64,000 bases of DNA from Flavobacteriales bacterium. GTDB taxonomy: Bacteria > Bacteroidota > Bacteroidia > Flavobacteriales_E > Vicingaceae. Shown piece after piece: positions 9,483 to 18,459 of the stretch; within the stretch, counting starts at the first letter, position 1; every line of letters starts with the position of its first letter. The notes under the pieces were generated by a model. That model did no database searches, was not told where the DNA came from, and saw only the letters and a program-made list of their open reading frames with translations. The stretch is taken from positions 1 to 64,000 of the forward strand of contig JABWCF010000007.1 in NCBI GenBank assembly GCA_013359255.1, in the 5' to 3' direction. The translations under genes and the position numbers were made by a program.

Positions 9483-11121
9483 GAACTATTTTTTTATCAG
9501 CGTTTTCATTTTTGTTTTATCCGAACAGATATTTGCATTCACTGTTCCGTCTTCGTTTATCATAGAAAATGCTCCTCAAAAATGTATACCTCAATTAGTG
9601 CAGGATAAAAAAAATGGAAACAAAATGTACATTCAAACTCCGTTTGCATCACCTGTAATCATAAGTTCTGTGAACAAAGATATACTTAAAAAGAAAACCA
9701 TTACTCAAATAGAATTAGTTTATACTACTTATAGATTATCCGAAAAATTTAATCAAACAAAATTAAATTATAACCGGCTTGAAAAGTTAAGAAATGCCGC
9801 TCCTTTTCTGTTTACAGAAAACACCATTGAATGGGTATTTACAGCTCAAACAGCCTGCGTTTCTCCGGCCGATGGAAAAAATTATTTTCATGGATTTGTT
9901 ATTCATTTTCGATCTGAAGCCACCTTAGAAGAAGCTAAGCGTGAAGTAGAATATTTAGAGAGGCTGCTTGGAGAAAAAACTTCTCAGGCCACTGAAGAGG
10001 TTTTTGTAAAACAAGGTAAATTTAAAATGGCTCATGTAGATATGTTGGCCGAATTTAATGGCGGAAAAACGGCCCTAAACAATCATATAAATGAAAATAT
10101 AAACTATCCTGAAAAAAACAGTAACACCAGAATAAAAGGCATTATCCTCACTTCTTTTACGGTAAATGAAAACGGTAAAATAAGCGATGTGCAATTGGTA
10201 AACGGAAGCAAAACCCATTACGACAGCGTGGTAGTAGAAATGATAAAAAAAATGCCTTTATGGAAGTCTGCATTATTAAACGGAAGAAATACGTCTTCAA
10301 CCTTTGTGCTTCCTCTTAAATTTTACGAAAACGGAAAAGTAGAAGTAGCCCAAAGTTTACTAAAAGAAAACGATGGATTTGATTATGCAGAATACTTGAT
10401 GCTCAATCAGGGATTAACCATGGTGCCTATAAAAGAAACTCCAGTGGTTACAGCTAAGGAAGTAAAACTTACGTTGCCCGATTCTTCTGTATTTCGAATC
10501 TTGGAACGAAATACCGAATGGAATCATTTGCTTGTAGCCATAGACGTAACCGGAAGCATGTATCCTTATTTAGCACAGGTTTTATTGTGGTATAAAGAAA
10601 ACGAAAAAACTTTTTCACCTAAAGTAAAAATGTTTGCGTTTTTCAACGATGGAGATAATAAGCCCGATAGAGAAAAGAAAACAGGTAGTGTAGGTGGAAT
10701 TTATACCGGAAATTATTTAGGTTATGAAACGCTGAAAAACAACATGAAATTTGCCATGGCTCATGGAGGGGGAGGCGACAGGGAAGAAAACAACATCGAA
10801 GCCATTTTGAATGCAAATGCGAAGTGCCCCGATTGTACAAACATTTTAATGATTGCCGATAATTTTGCCACTCCTCGCGATTTATCGTTGGCAAATCAAG
10901 TTACCCACCCTGTACATGTGTTATTGTGCGGTACTCATTTTGGAATCAACACACATTATCTCAATTTGGCGAGGGCTACAAAAGGAAGTGTGCGTACCGC
11001 AAATCAAGATATTGTAAACTTGCATAAATTAGCCAATGGAGATGAGATAGAAATAGAGGGAATGCATTACATATTGCAACAGAATAAATTCGAGCAGGTA
11101 TTTAAAAAAAGAAACCCATGA
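9481..11121 (+). CDS. exported TonB_C / von Willebrand factor A fusion protein
   Basis: A 546-residue exported protein with a signal peptide (residues 1-20). Residues 196-290 resemble the TonB C-terminal domain (INYPEK, then GIILTSFTVNENGKISDVQLVNG). Residues 348-520 look like a vWA domain with a MIDAS-like motif D355-V-T357-G-S359-M, with Thr in place of the usual first Ser. A stretch GGGGDREENNIEA follows. There is no transmembrane anchor in front of the TonB_C domain, so it is not a standard TonB. Its ATG shares two bases with the start of the divergent HsdR-N gene, and its stop overlaps amn as ATGA. It may be a periplasmic metal-dependent interaction protein; the function is unknown. Confidence 0.8.
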   Translation: MNYFFISVFIFVLSEQIFAFTVPSSFIIENAPQKCIPQLVQDKKNGNKMYIQTPFASPVIISSVNKDILKKKTITQIELVYTTYRLSEKFNQTKLNYNRLEKLRNAAPFLFTENTIEWVFTAQTACVSPADGKNYFHGFVIHFRSEATLEEAKREVEYLERLLGEKTSQATEEVFVKQGKFKMAHVDMLAEFNGGKTALNNHINENINYPEKNSNTRIKGIILTSFTVNENGKISDVQLVNGSKTHYDSVVVEMIKKMPLWKSALLNGRNTSSTFVLPLKFYENGKVEVAQSLLKENDGFDYAEYLMLNQGLTMVPIKETPVVTAKEVKLTLPDSSVFRILERNTEWNHLLVAIDVTGSMYPYLAQVLLWYKENEKTFSPKVKMFAFFNDGDNKPDREKKTGSVGGIYTGNYLGYETLKNNMKFAMAHGGGGDREENNIEAILNANAKCPDCTNILMIADNFATPRDLSLANQVTHPVHVLLCGTHFGINTHYLNLARATKGSVRTANQDIVNLHKLANGDEIEIEGMHYILQQNKFEQVFKKRNP

Positions 11122-11891
11122 TAACCAAAGAAGAAATTGTACAAGATTGGCTTCCTCGCTACACCGGTATGGCTTTGGAAGAATTTGGAAACTATATTCT
11201 TTTAACGAACTTCGGAAACTACCTTAAACTATTTTGCGAAATAACAGGAGCTCAAATTAAAAATGCCGAAAAACCCATGCCTTGTGCAACTTCTGAAGGT
11301 ATTACCATGATTAACTTTACCATGGGAAGTCCCAATGCAGCTACCATTATGGATTTACTTTCTGCTATAAACATCGATGCTTGTTTATTGCTCGGCAAAT
11401 GCGGTGGACTAAAAAAGAAAAACAAAATTGGAGATTACATTCTACCCATTGCAGCCATTCGGGGCGAAGGAACATCGGGCGATTATTTACCTCCTGAAGT
11501 GCCAGCACTGCCTGCTTTTACATTACAAAGAGCCGTTTCTACCACCATCAGGAATTATGAACGAGATTATTGGACAGGAACCGTTTATTCTACCAACCGA
11601 AGGGTATGGGAATACGATGAAGAATTTAAAGAATACCTTCGGAAAATACGATGCATGGCCATAGACATGGAAACAGCTACTATTTTCACCGTAGGGTTTA
11701 AAAATCATATCCCCAGCGGTTCGCTGTTGTTAGTTTCCGACCAACCCATGATTCCGGAAGGAGTAAAAACGTCTAAAAGTGATGAACAAGTTACTACCGA
11801 TTTTGCCATTGAACACATTAATATTGGCATCGATTCGCTCAAAGAAATACGCGATAAAGGCACCAGCGTTCGTCATCTTCGTTTTGATTAA
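11118..11891 (+). CDS. amn: AMP nucleosidase
   Basis: This cytoplasmic enzyme of 257 residues hydrolyses AMP to adenine and ribose 5-phosphate, so it adjusts the adenylate pool. It belongs to the nucleoside phosphorylase fold. Recognisable segments are NFTMGSPNAATIMDLL, LLGKCGG (phosphate loop region), AAIRGEGTS, and the substrate-contacting CMAIDMETATIF, followed by SDQPMIPEG. The length fits the short Bacteroidota form, which lacks the regulatory N-terminal domain of the E. coli enzyme. The start overlaps the upstream stop as ATGA, and holA follows after 12 bases. Confidence 0.9.
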   Translation: MITKEEIVQDWLPRYTGMALEEFGNYILLTNFGNYLKLFCEITGAQIKNAEKPMPCATSEGITMINFTMGSPNAATIMDLLSAINIDACLLLGKCGGLKKKNKIGDYILPIAAIRGEGTSGDYLPPEVPALPAFTLQRAVSTTIRNYERDYWTGTVYSTNRRVWEYDEEFKEYLRKIRCMAIDMETATIFTVGFKNHIPSGSLLLVSDQPMIPEGVKTSKSDEQVTTDFAIEHINIGIDSLKEIRDKGTSVRHLRFD

Positions 11892-11903
11892 AATAGAGTG
11901 TGA

Positions 11904-12908
11904 ATGAATTTGACTTTCGAAAAAATACTAAGCGACCTGAAAAATAAAAAGTACGCCCCCATTTATTTTTTTATGGGAGAAGAACCTTATTTTATTGATG
12001 AACTTACAGACTATATAGAAAAAAATATATTGAGCGAATCAGAAAGAGATTTTAATCTTTCGGTTTTATATGGAAAAGAAAGCGATGTGCAAACGATACT
12101 CTCCGAAGCTAAACGATTTCCTTTAATGGCCGAACGAACCGTTGTAATTGTAAAAGAAGCACAAATGCTGGAAAAAATAGAGGAAATAGAACCTTACCTC
12201 GATCATTTTTTACCTACTACCATATTGGTATTTTGTTACAAATACAAAAACATTGACAAACGAAAATCTTTTTCTAAAAAACTCGATAAAAATCATGTGT
12301 TATTTGAATCGAAAAAAATATATTCCGATAAAATTCCTGCCTGGATCAGCGATTTTCTTAAAAACAAAGGATATAAAATAGAACCTAAAGCTTCGATTTT
12401 ACTTTCAGAATTTTTAGGAAATGAATTGACAAAAATTGTAAATGCACTCGAAAAACTTTTTATTTTATTACCCTTAGGAACAACAATAAATTCCAAACAT
12501 ATTGAAGAAAATATAGGAATAAGTAAAGATTTTAACGTGTTTGAATTAAATAATGCAATAGGAGGTAAAGAGGTATTTAGAGCCTATCAAATAGTAAATT
12601 ATTTTGCCTCCAACCCTCGTTCAAATCCTTTTGTGCTCACCATTACATCTTTGTTTTCTTTTTTTGTAAAAGTATTATTGTTTCATTCTTCTTCCGATAA
12701 ATCCAATGCCGGTTTAGCTTCTGCAATAGGTGTAAATCCTTTTTTTCTGAAAGATTACCATACAGCAGCAAAAAATTATACCCCCCGAAAATGTGTAGAA
12801 AACATTGCCTTAATTCGTGAGTTTGATATGCGTTCGAAAGGGGTTGGGAATGTTTCGGCCACCGAAGGCGAACTGCTGAAAGAGTTAGTTTATAAATTGA
12901 TGCATTAA
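11904..12908 (+). CDS. holA: DNA polymerase III subunit delta
   Basis: The delta subunit is the clamp-loader wrench that opens the beta sliding clamp. The 334-residue length is typical. The N terminus carries the family segment IYFFMGEEPYFIDELTDYI. The AAA+-like core (residues about 15-200) lacks a functional Walker A, as expected for delta. The C-terminal helical collar contains the conserved NPFFLKDYHTAAKNY region. It sits three bases before the methyltransferase gene and twelve after amn. The nearby HsdR-N gene is a common neighbour of holA in this phylum. Confidence 0.92.
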   Translation: MNLTFEKILSDLKNKKYAPIYFFMGEEPYFIDELTDYIEKNILSESERDFNLSVLYGKESDVQTILSEAKRFPLMAERTVVIVKEAQMLEKIEEIEPYLDHFLPTTILVFCYKYKNIDKRKSFSKKLDKNHVLFESKKIYSDKIPAWISDFLKNKGYKIEPKASILLSEFLGNELTKIVNALEKLFILLPLGTTINSKHIEENIGISKDFNVFELNNAIGGKEVFRAYQIVNYFASNPRSNPFVLTITSLFSFFVKVLLFHSSSDKSNAGLASAIGVNPFFLKDYHTAAKNYTPRKCVENIALIREFDMRSKGVGNVSATEGELLKELVYKLMH

Positions 12909-12911
12909 CGT

Positions 12912-13718
12912 ATGAGCAAAATAAAAAAATTTTTTAAGGCGATTTTTTTAATTAGTAAAAACCCTTATTTGCTCAATCACATCTTGTACGATGAGCAAAT
13001 AAACAAAGAAGACGTAATTAAAAAATATAATTTACCAAAAGGTTTACCCTGCATAGATATTTTGGAACTTATACCTGAATTTACACTTCAACTAGAACCC
13101 ATTAGTTTTTCCGATGGAGGTTCTACTCCTTTAGATTTAGCTTTGCTAAAAAGTTTAGCACAATCATTTCCTGCGTGCCAATATTTTGAGATTGGAACTT
13201 GGAGAGGCGAAAGTGCCGCCATCGTTTCAAGTGTAGCAGAGAATGTGTATACGTTAAATTTATCGGATGAGGAAATGAAAGAAATGGGTTTGCAAGAAAA
13301 CTATATTATGCAACACCGAATGTTTTCTAATGGAATTGAAAATATAACCCACTTACAAGGCAATTCGCTTACCTACCATTTTGCCGGGCTAAATAAAAAA
13401 TTCGATTTGATTTTTATTGACGGAGACCACCATTACGAAAGTGTAAAGAGTGACACTCAAAATGCATTTAAATTACTTAGAAACGAAAATTCCATTATTG
13501 TGTGGCACGATTATGGACACTCACCGACCGATGTTCGCTGGGATGTGTTAAAAGGCATTTTAGATGGAACACCGCCCGATAAATTAAAAAACGTATATCG
13601 TGTTTCTAACACTCTTTGTGCCATTTATACTACTAAAAATGTAAAATCAGAATTTCTACAACCATTTACAAAACCCAATAAATTTTTTACGCTTCATCTA
13701 TCAGCCAAAAAAATGTAG
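12912..13718 (+). CDS. class I SAM-dependent methyltransferase
   Basis: A soluble 268-residue protein of the Methyltransf_24 type. Motif I is visible as YFEIGTWRGESAAIV (about residues 92-106), and the acidic post-I region as LIFIDGDHHYESV. A further IIVWHDYG segment fits the family's metal- or substrate-binding region. The substrate cannot be read from the sequence; relatives act on small molecules or surface glycans. The gene starts three bases after holA and is followed after 17 bases by a thioredoxin-like gene, so it is part of the same run of genes. No membrane segments are present. Confidence 0.82.
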   Translation: MSKIKKFFKAIFLISKNPYLLNHILYDEQINKEDVIKKYNLPKGLPCIDILELIPEFTLQLEPISFSDGGSTPLDLALLKSLAQSFPACQYFEIGTWRGESAAIVSSVAENVYTLNLSDEEMKEMGLQENYIMQHRMFSNGIENITHLQGNSLTYHFAGLNKKFDLIFIDGDHHYESVKSDTQNAFKLLRNENSIIVWHDYGHSPTDVRWDVLKGILDGTPPDKLKNVYRVSNTLCAIYTTKNVKSEFLQPFTKPNKFFTLHLSAKKM

Positions 13719-13735
13719 TAACCCTTTATTAAAAA

Positions 13736-14248
13736 ATGCCTGTTATATCAAAACCCTTTTTAGTCCTGTTTATTCTCGCATTTATGATATGTCATCTGGC
13801 AATTTCTCAGGTTCGATTTCCGGTGGGTATGAGTGCTGAGTTGAATGTTGTACTAACCGATTTGCAAAACAAAAAAAATAATTTACAACAAAGCAAAGGA
13901 AAAGTAATTATTATACATCAATGGGCCACATGGTGTAGTCCGTGCAAAAAGGAAGAACCTTTGCTTCAGCATTTTTATAACGAATACCAGAATGAAATAG
14001 CTCTTTTTATGATTTCAGAAGAAAATACAAAACGTCTAAAAAAATATAAAGAGAAACACCACATCAGTTTACCATATTACACCGTGGGTGGAAAAAATCA
14101 GCATCTGCCAAAAATGTACTTCTCCGAAACGATTCCGGTTTCATACATTATTTCTAAAAAAGGAGAAGTAAGAATGATTGCAACAGGAGCATTGGATTGG
14201 CAAAGTGAAGCCGTTCAAAAATTTATTGAGAAATTAATAGACGAATAA
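13736..14248 (+). CDS. TlpA-family thiol-disulfide oxidoreductase
   Basis: An exported thioredoxin-fold protein of 170 residues. An N-terminal hydrophobic segment (residues 6-24) acts as signal peptide or anchor. The redox motif is W66-C67-S-P-C70 (HQWATWCSPCKKEE), and the cis-Pro region is IPVSYIISKKGEV. It would reduce or isomerise periplasmic disulfides, as in cytochrome c maturation, but no cytochrome genes are adjacent. It is the last gene before the cobalamin riboswitch; no clear hairpin terminator separates the two. Confidence 0.88.
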   Translation: MPVISKPFLVLFILAFMICHLAISQVRFPVGMSAELNVVLTDLQNKKNNLQQSKGKVIIIHQWATWCSPCKKEEPLLQHFYNEYQNEIALFMISEENTKRLKKYKEKHHISLPYYTVGGKNQHLPKMYFSETIPVSYIISKKGEVRMIATGALDWQSEAVQKFIEKLIDE

Positions 14249-14260
14249 ATTTCTTTTATA

Positions 14261-14268
14261 TACATTTG
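14261..14268 (+). promoter_or_regulatory. -7 promoter element of the cobalamin locus
   Basis: The octamer TACATTTG matches the Bacteroidota -7 consensus TAnnTTTG exactly. It ends about six bases before the first base of the riboswitch P1 helix, which is where transcription would be expected to start. No clear TTG -33 element lies 17-23 bases upstream. Inference from position and consensus. Confidence 0.55.
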
Positions 14269-14273
14269 CCTTC

Positions 14274-14450
14274 GATAACGGTTCTTTATTATTCATTTGA
14301 GTAATAAGATGAAAAGGGAATCGGGTGTAAATCCCGAACAGTTCCCGCTGCTGTAAGCACCGTCAAGCGTTGCCACTTCAAAGTCACTGCCCCTTTATAG
14401 GGAGTGGGAAGACAGGTAACAGGGTGTAAGTCAGAAGACCTGCCATTATC
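14274..14450 (+). ncRNA. cobalamin (B12) riboswitch
   Basis: An adenosylcobalamin-type riboswitch aptamer. The core reads GGGAATCGGGTGTAAATCCC at 14315-14334, followed by GAACAGTTCCCGCTGCTGTAAGC, the usual conserved core. The B12 box at 14429-14444 reads AGTCAGAAGACCTGCC. The ends pair as a P1 helix: GATAACGG at 14274-14281 with CCATTATC at 14443-14450, one mismatch. A GTCACTG / GGGAGTGGGAAGAC element lies between. It should reduce expression of the downstream TonB receptor operon when B12 is plentiful. No obvious intrinsic terminator follows, so control is probably by access to the translation start. Confidence 0.93.
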
Positions 14451-14553
14451 CAATTTTTAGTAGATGCTTTCGGAGAAAAGGCTCGCAAAACTTTTGAAGT
14501 TCAACTGTTTTTACACCCCATTTTCCATAGCATTTACGCCAACAAGTACGTTT

Positions 14554-16473
14554 ATGCTAAAAAAAATAGGTACGGGAATATGGTTTTGTTTGGTCTTCAC
14601 CTATTGGTGCAAGGCAGATAGTATGCATACCGATACCATAATACCTCTTGCCACCTTCGAAGTAAAATCGAATCGTTTATTTCAATTTTCTGCCGGAAAT
14701 AAAATGATTTCAATAGACAGTGCAGATTTAGCAAAACATTTATCCTATAGCTTGGCCGAGCTATTGAGAAACGAAACCCCGCTTTACATAAAATCTTACG
14801 GAGCAGGAAATCTGGCTACTTCTTCGTTTAGGGGAGGGAGTGCTGCACACACAGCGGTGCTGTGGAATGGATTTAATATTAATAATGCAGCTACCGGACA
14901 GGTGGATTTTTCTATAATTCCACTTTTTGCCGTAAATACAGTTACCGTACAACACGGTGGAGGTGGCACGCTTTGGGGAAGTGGTGCTGTTGGAGGGAGT
15001 ATTCATTTACAGAATAAACTTTCTTTTTACAAAGGAATAGAGGCTTCTGCTTGTTTAACAGCCGGAAGTTTTGGGAAATTATCTAAACAAACTTCATTTA
15101 TTTTAAGCAGAAAAAGATGGGCAAGCTCAGTGAGTATTTTTAATACTACGGCAAAAAATAATTTTTCTTTTATAAATCCTTACACTAACGAAAAGCAAAT
15201 CCAAGCAAATGCTGAGCAACAGGGAATAGGTGTAATTACCGATCATTCGTTTAAGATGAAAGAAAATATGTGGTTGAATTTCTCTTCATGGTATCAACAA
15301 AATAACCGAAACATTCCTGTAGCCATTAATCAGATGACACATAAAGCCTATCAGAAAGACGAGGTACTTAGGTGTAGTTCCGAGTGGAAATATTTTAGAA
15401 ATGCGTTTAATTACTTTATTAGAACAGCTTATTTTAATGAACAAATGCTTTATGTAAACGATATTGCAACTATTCAATCCGGAAACAAAACAAACACGGT
15501 AATTGCCGAAACAGAAACACGTTGGTTTTTTTTACCAAACCAATGCTTAAACATAGGTAGTAACCATACCTTTATTTCTCTTCATTCATCGGGTTTTGAA
15601 GATAAACACAATCAGAACAAAACCGCTTTTTTTATTTCGCACGGTGCAAAATATTTTAAAGAAAAACTAAAAACTACCATTTCGGGACGAAAGGAATTTT
15701 TGCAACATCAAAACATTCCCTTTACCTATGCTGCAGGAGTATCGTATTTGCTTTTTGAGGAAATTGAGTGGAAAGCTGCCTATTCAAAAGTTTTTAGATT
15801 GCCCACATTTAACGACTTATACTGGCAGCCAGGAGGCGATAAAAACCTTTTGCCGGAGAACGGATATTCTGGCGAAATAGGTTTCTTGATAGATACCAAA
15901 GAAAGATTCAAAAGCTGGCATTTCAAAACGGAACAAACCTATTTCAGCCGAGTGATGCACAATTGGATTATATGGCTACCGCAAGGAAGTTTCTGGGTTC
16001 CTCAAAATATAATGGAGGTATGGAGCAGAGGAGTAGAAACTCGTTCTTCTCTTACTTACTTGGCGGGTAAAACAAACATTTCTTTGTTTCTGCTTACCAA
16101 CTATGTAGTTTCAACCAATCAAAAAATAAAATCGGAAAATGATGCATCGTTTGATAAGCAGCTTATATATGTTCCCATGTATAGTGGCAGTGCAAGGCTT
16201 TCCGCATCGAATCGTTTTTTTGAAATTTCTGTTGCTAATCAATATACAGGATACCGATATATTAGTTCAGATAATTCCGAATATTTATTGCCTTTTTATA
16301 ATACTCATGCAAGGTTTTCTTACATTTTACCAATGCAAGAAATCTCTCTTTCTTTGTTTTTTTCTGTAGAGAATATTTTTAATACATCTTACATGTTGGT
16401 GCAGAGTTATGCAATGCCATTGAGAAATTACAATACCGGAATAATCATTAAATACCATAAGTCAAAAATCTAA
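14554..16473 (+). CDS. btuB: TonB-dependent outer-membrane receptor, probable cobalamin transporter
   Basis: From this ATG the protein has 639 residues and starts with a good signal peptide (MLKKIGTGIWFCLVFTYWC). An in-frame ATG at 14464 would add 30 residues and bury that signal. A plug domain (ELLRNETPLYIKSYGAGN, then SFRGGSAAHTAVLWNG) is followed by a beta-barrel with many aromatic-ended strands. There is no carboxypeptidase-regulatory domain, so it is a BtuB-like receptor and not SusC. The riboswitch directly upstream is the main reason to assign cobalamins as substrate. The gene symbol is by context and fold; DUF4465 and BtuG-like genes follow within six bases to 2 kb. Confidence 0.85.
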   Translation: MLKKIGTGIWFCLVFTYWCKADSMHTDTIIPLATFEVKSNRLFQFSAGNKMISIDSADLAKHLSYSLAELLRNETPLYIKSYGAGNLATSSFRGGSAAHTAVLWNGFNINNAATGQVDFSIIPLFAVNTVTVQHGGGGTLWGSGAVGGSIHLQNKLSFYKGIEASACLTAGSFGKLSKQTSFILSRKRWASSVSIFNTTAKNNFSFINPYTNEKQIQANAEQQGIGVITDHSFKMKENMWLNFSSWYQQNNRNIPVAINQMTHKAYQKDEVLRCSSEWKYFRNAFNYFIRTAYFNEQMLYVNDIATIQSGNKTNTVIAETETRWFFLPNQCLNIGSNHTFISLHSSGFEDKHNQNKTAFFISHGAKYFKEKLKTTISGRKEFLQHQNIPFTYAAGVSYLLFEEIEWKAAYSKVFRLPTFNDLYWQPGGDKNLLPENGYSGEIGFLIDTKERFKSWHFKTEQTYFSRVMHNWIIWLPQGSFWVPQNIMEVWSRGVETRSSLTYLAGKTNISLFLLTNYVVSTNQKIKSENDASFDKQLIYVPMYSGSARLSASNRFFEISVANQYTGYRYISSDNSEYLLPFYNTHARFSYILPMQEISLSLFFSVENIFNTSYMLVQSYAMPLRNYNTGIIIKYHKSKI

Positions 16474-16478
16474 AAATT

Positions 16479-17465
16479 ATGAAATCACTTACAAAAATTA
16501 CACTCGCCTCAATGTTGTTTATTTGCACAACCTTTACACAATCTCAAACCATTTCTACGCATGAAGAAATGCCTCTTGCTCCTAATTCGTATTGGAATGG
16601 CTCTTCTAATCCAATGGGTACAACATTTACCAGTGGAAACGCAATATTTCCGAATATGTACGATACCAGTTGGGGAGGATTTTGGGCCAGCGGATTTGCA
16701 TACAGTAATTTGAAGGATAGTATTACTCCGGGATTTGCTAATTTGTATGCAGCCAGAACAGCGGGTGGTTATAACGGTTCAGACCATTACGCTATTGCTC
16801 AGCAAAACGCCATTATAAAATTAAACGGCAATGCAGCGGGAAAAGTGGTTAATGGTTTTTTTGTTACCAACTCTACGTATGCCGCGTTAAGTATGCGAGA
16901 TGGTGATATGTTTTCTAAAAAATTTGGAGGAGTTTCCGGCAACGATTCCGATTGGTTTAAATTAGTAGTACGTAAATACTACGGAGGCAATTTAAGTGCC
17001 GACAGCGTAGAATTTTATTTAGCCGATTATCGTTTCTCGAATAATGCACAAGATTACATTTTAACTATGTGGGAATGGGTAGATATAACATCTCTTGGCA
17101 ATGTCGATAGTTTATTATTCACGCTATCATCAAGTGATGTTGGTCAATGGGGAATGAATACCCCAGCCTTCTTTTGCATGGATAATTTTACCACAGCCGA
17201 TAGCGGAGTAGGTATTTCCGAATGGAAAAACAAAGCACGGATTACATTTTTTCCTAATCCGGTTATCGATTACCTAACTATTTATCTTCCTCAAAAAACG
17301 AAATCCATTTTACAAATCTTTAATAACGAAGGAAAATTAATTTATGAGGAAAAAATAGAGGAAAAAAGTGCCACCGTCTATTTAAACAAATTAAATAGTG
17401 GCTTGTATTTTCTTAAAATATTCGATGGCGAAAATGTATACAATGAAAAATTTATGAAACAATGA
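16479..17465 (+). CDS. DUF4465-type surface protein with T9SS tail, B12 locus
   Basis: An exported 328-residue protein with a signal peptide (residues 1-22). The central domain shows features of DUF4465: WNGSSNPMGTTFTSG, WGGFWASGFAYSN, GSDHYAIA, then WFKLVVRKYY and DSVEFYLADYR. DUF4465 proteins recur in cobalamin-riboswitch loci of Bacteroidota. The last 75 residues form a type A T9SS domain (FFPNPVIDYL, then GLYFLKIF and KFMKQ), so the protein would be exported by T9SS, not as a lipoprotein. It lies six bases after the receptor gene and five before the next. Probable role: cobalamin capture at the cell surface, which is inference. Confidence 0.82.
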   Translation: MKSLTKITLASMLFICTTFTQSQTISTHEEMPLAPNSYWNGSSNPMGTTFTSGNAIFPNMYDTSWGGFWASGFAYSNLKDSITPGFANLYAARTAGGYNGSDHYAIAQQNAIIKLNGNAAGKVVNGFFVTNSTYAALSMRDGDMFSKKFGGVSGNDSDWFKLVVRKYYGGNLSADSVEFYLADYRFSNNAQDYILTMWEWVDITSLGNVDSLLFTLSSSDVGQWGMNTPAFFCMDNFTTADSGVGISEWKNKARITFFPNPVIDYLTIYLPQKTKSILQIFNNEGKLIYEEKIEEKSATVYLNKLNSGLYFLKIFDGENVYNEKFMKQ

Positions 17466-17469
17466 TATC

Positions 17470-18459
17470 ATGAAACAAATTCTAATTTTCTTTACTTGCT
17501 TGCTGTCTATACAGTCAATGGCTCAATTTCCTCCGGCTGCAGGAAAACCTGGTTCTACAGCCATACATGCCGATAGCAATGTGTTTGTGGCATGGGCCAG
17601 TGCCTGTTATGTTAAAAGGGGCTGGCAAGATGTATCCAATCAAACACTTGGGTACACTACGGTTGGTGATTCTTCTTCGGCTGTTGGTAAAGCCGGAATA
17701 AATGGAGTAGTGAGTTTAGGTGATGGAGGAGAAGCGGTGCTCTTATTCGATGCTCCTGTTACAAATGGCTCCGGTTGGGATTTTGCTGTATTCGAAAATT
17801 CTTTTAGCGATTATTTTTTAGAATTAGCTTTTGTAGAAGTAAGTTCCGATGGCATCAATTTTTTTCGCTTTCCCTCCACCTCTTATACTCAAACCGATGT
17901 GCAGGTGGGTACTTTTGATACATTAAATCCGGAAAAAATAAATAATCTAGCAGGAAAGTATAGAGCATTGTACGGCACTCCTTTCGATTTACAGGAATTA
18001 GAAAATACTCCCGGATTAAATGTAAATGCCATTACACATGTAAAAATCATAGATGCAATAGGAAGTATTCAATCATTATTTGCAACCTACGATCAGTATG
18101 GAAATAAAGTTAACGACCCTTGGCATACACCTTTTCCATCAGGTGGCTTCGATTTAGATGCAGTCGGTGTCATTCATTATCTTTCTACAAAAATAGAGGA
18201 AACAGCCCCTTTGTTTCTTGTACAAATGTATCCGAATCCCGCATCGCATCACATAACCATTAGATTCAATACGGCCCATGAAATAGATTATATTGAGGTA
18301 ATTGATAATATAGGTAGAGCAGAAAATATTTTTATTATAAAACAAGATAAAAGCGAGGTATTACTAGACATCTCTACACTTAAAAATGGCTTATATTATC
18401 TAAATATAGTTTCTGGTAATAAAATATTTAATCAAAAAATTATAGTAAATCATGAGTAA
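17470..18459 (+). CDS. T9SS-tailed cell-surface protein of the B12 locus
   Basis: An exported 329-residue protein with a signal peptide (residues 1-18). The mature part resembles a family often labelled cell surface protein, seen beside cobalamin transporters: GVVSLGDGGEAVLLFDAPV, then WDFAVFENSF and FVEVSSDGINFFRFP, ending near GFDLDAVGVIHY. A type A T9SS domain follows (MYPNPASHHITI, then GLYYLNIV). It starts five bases after the DUF4465 gene, and its last eight bases overlap the next gene. I infer a role in binding or presenting cobamides to the TonB receptor; no binding residues can be named. Confidence 0.75.
   Translation: MKQILIFFTCLLSIQSMAQFPPAAGKPGSTAIHADSNVFVAWASACYVKRGWQDVSNQTLGYTTVGDSSSAVGKAGINGVVSLGDGGEAVLLFDAPVTNGSGWDFAVFENSFSDYFLELAFVEVSSDGINFFRFPSTSYTQTDVQVGTFDTLNPEKINNLAGKYRALYGTPFDLQELENTPGLNVNAITHVKIIDAIGSIQSLFATYDQYGNKVNDPWHTPFPSGGFDLDAVGVIHYLSTKIEETAPLFLVQMYPNPASHHITIRFNTAHEIDYIEVIDNIGRAENIFIIKQDKSEVLLDISTLKNGLYYLNIVSGNKIFNQKIIVNHE

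Noticed and set aside
14464-14553. The receptor starting at the first in-frame ATG.
   Set aside because: The added 30 residues are charged and would precede the evident signal peptide; the second ATG fits export.
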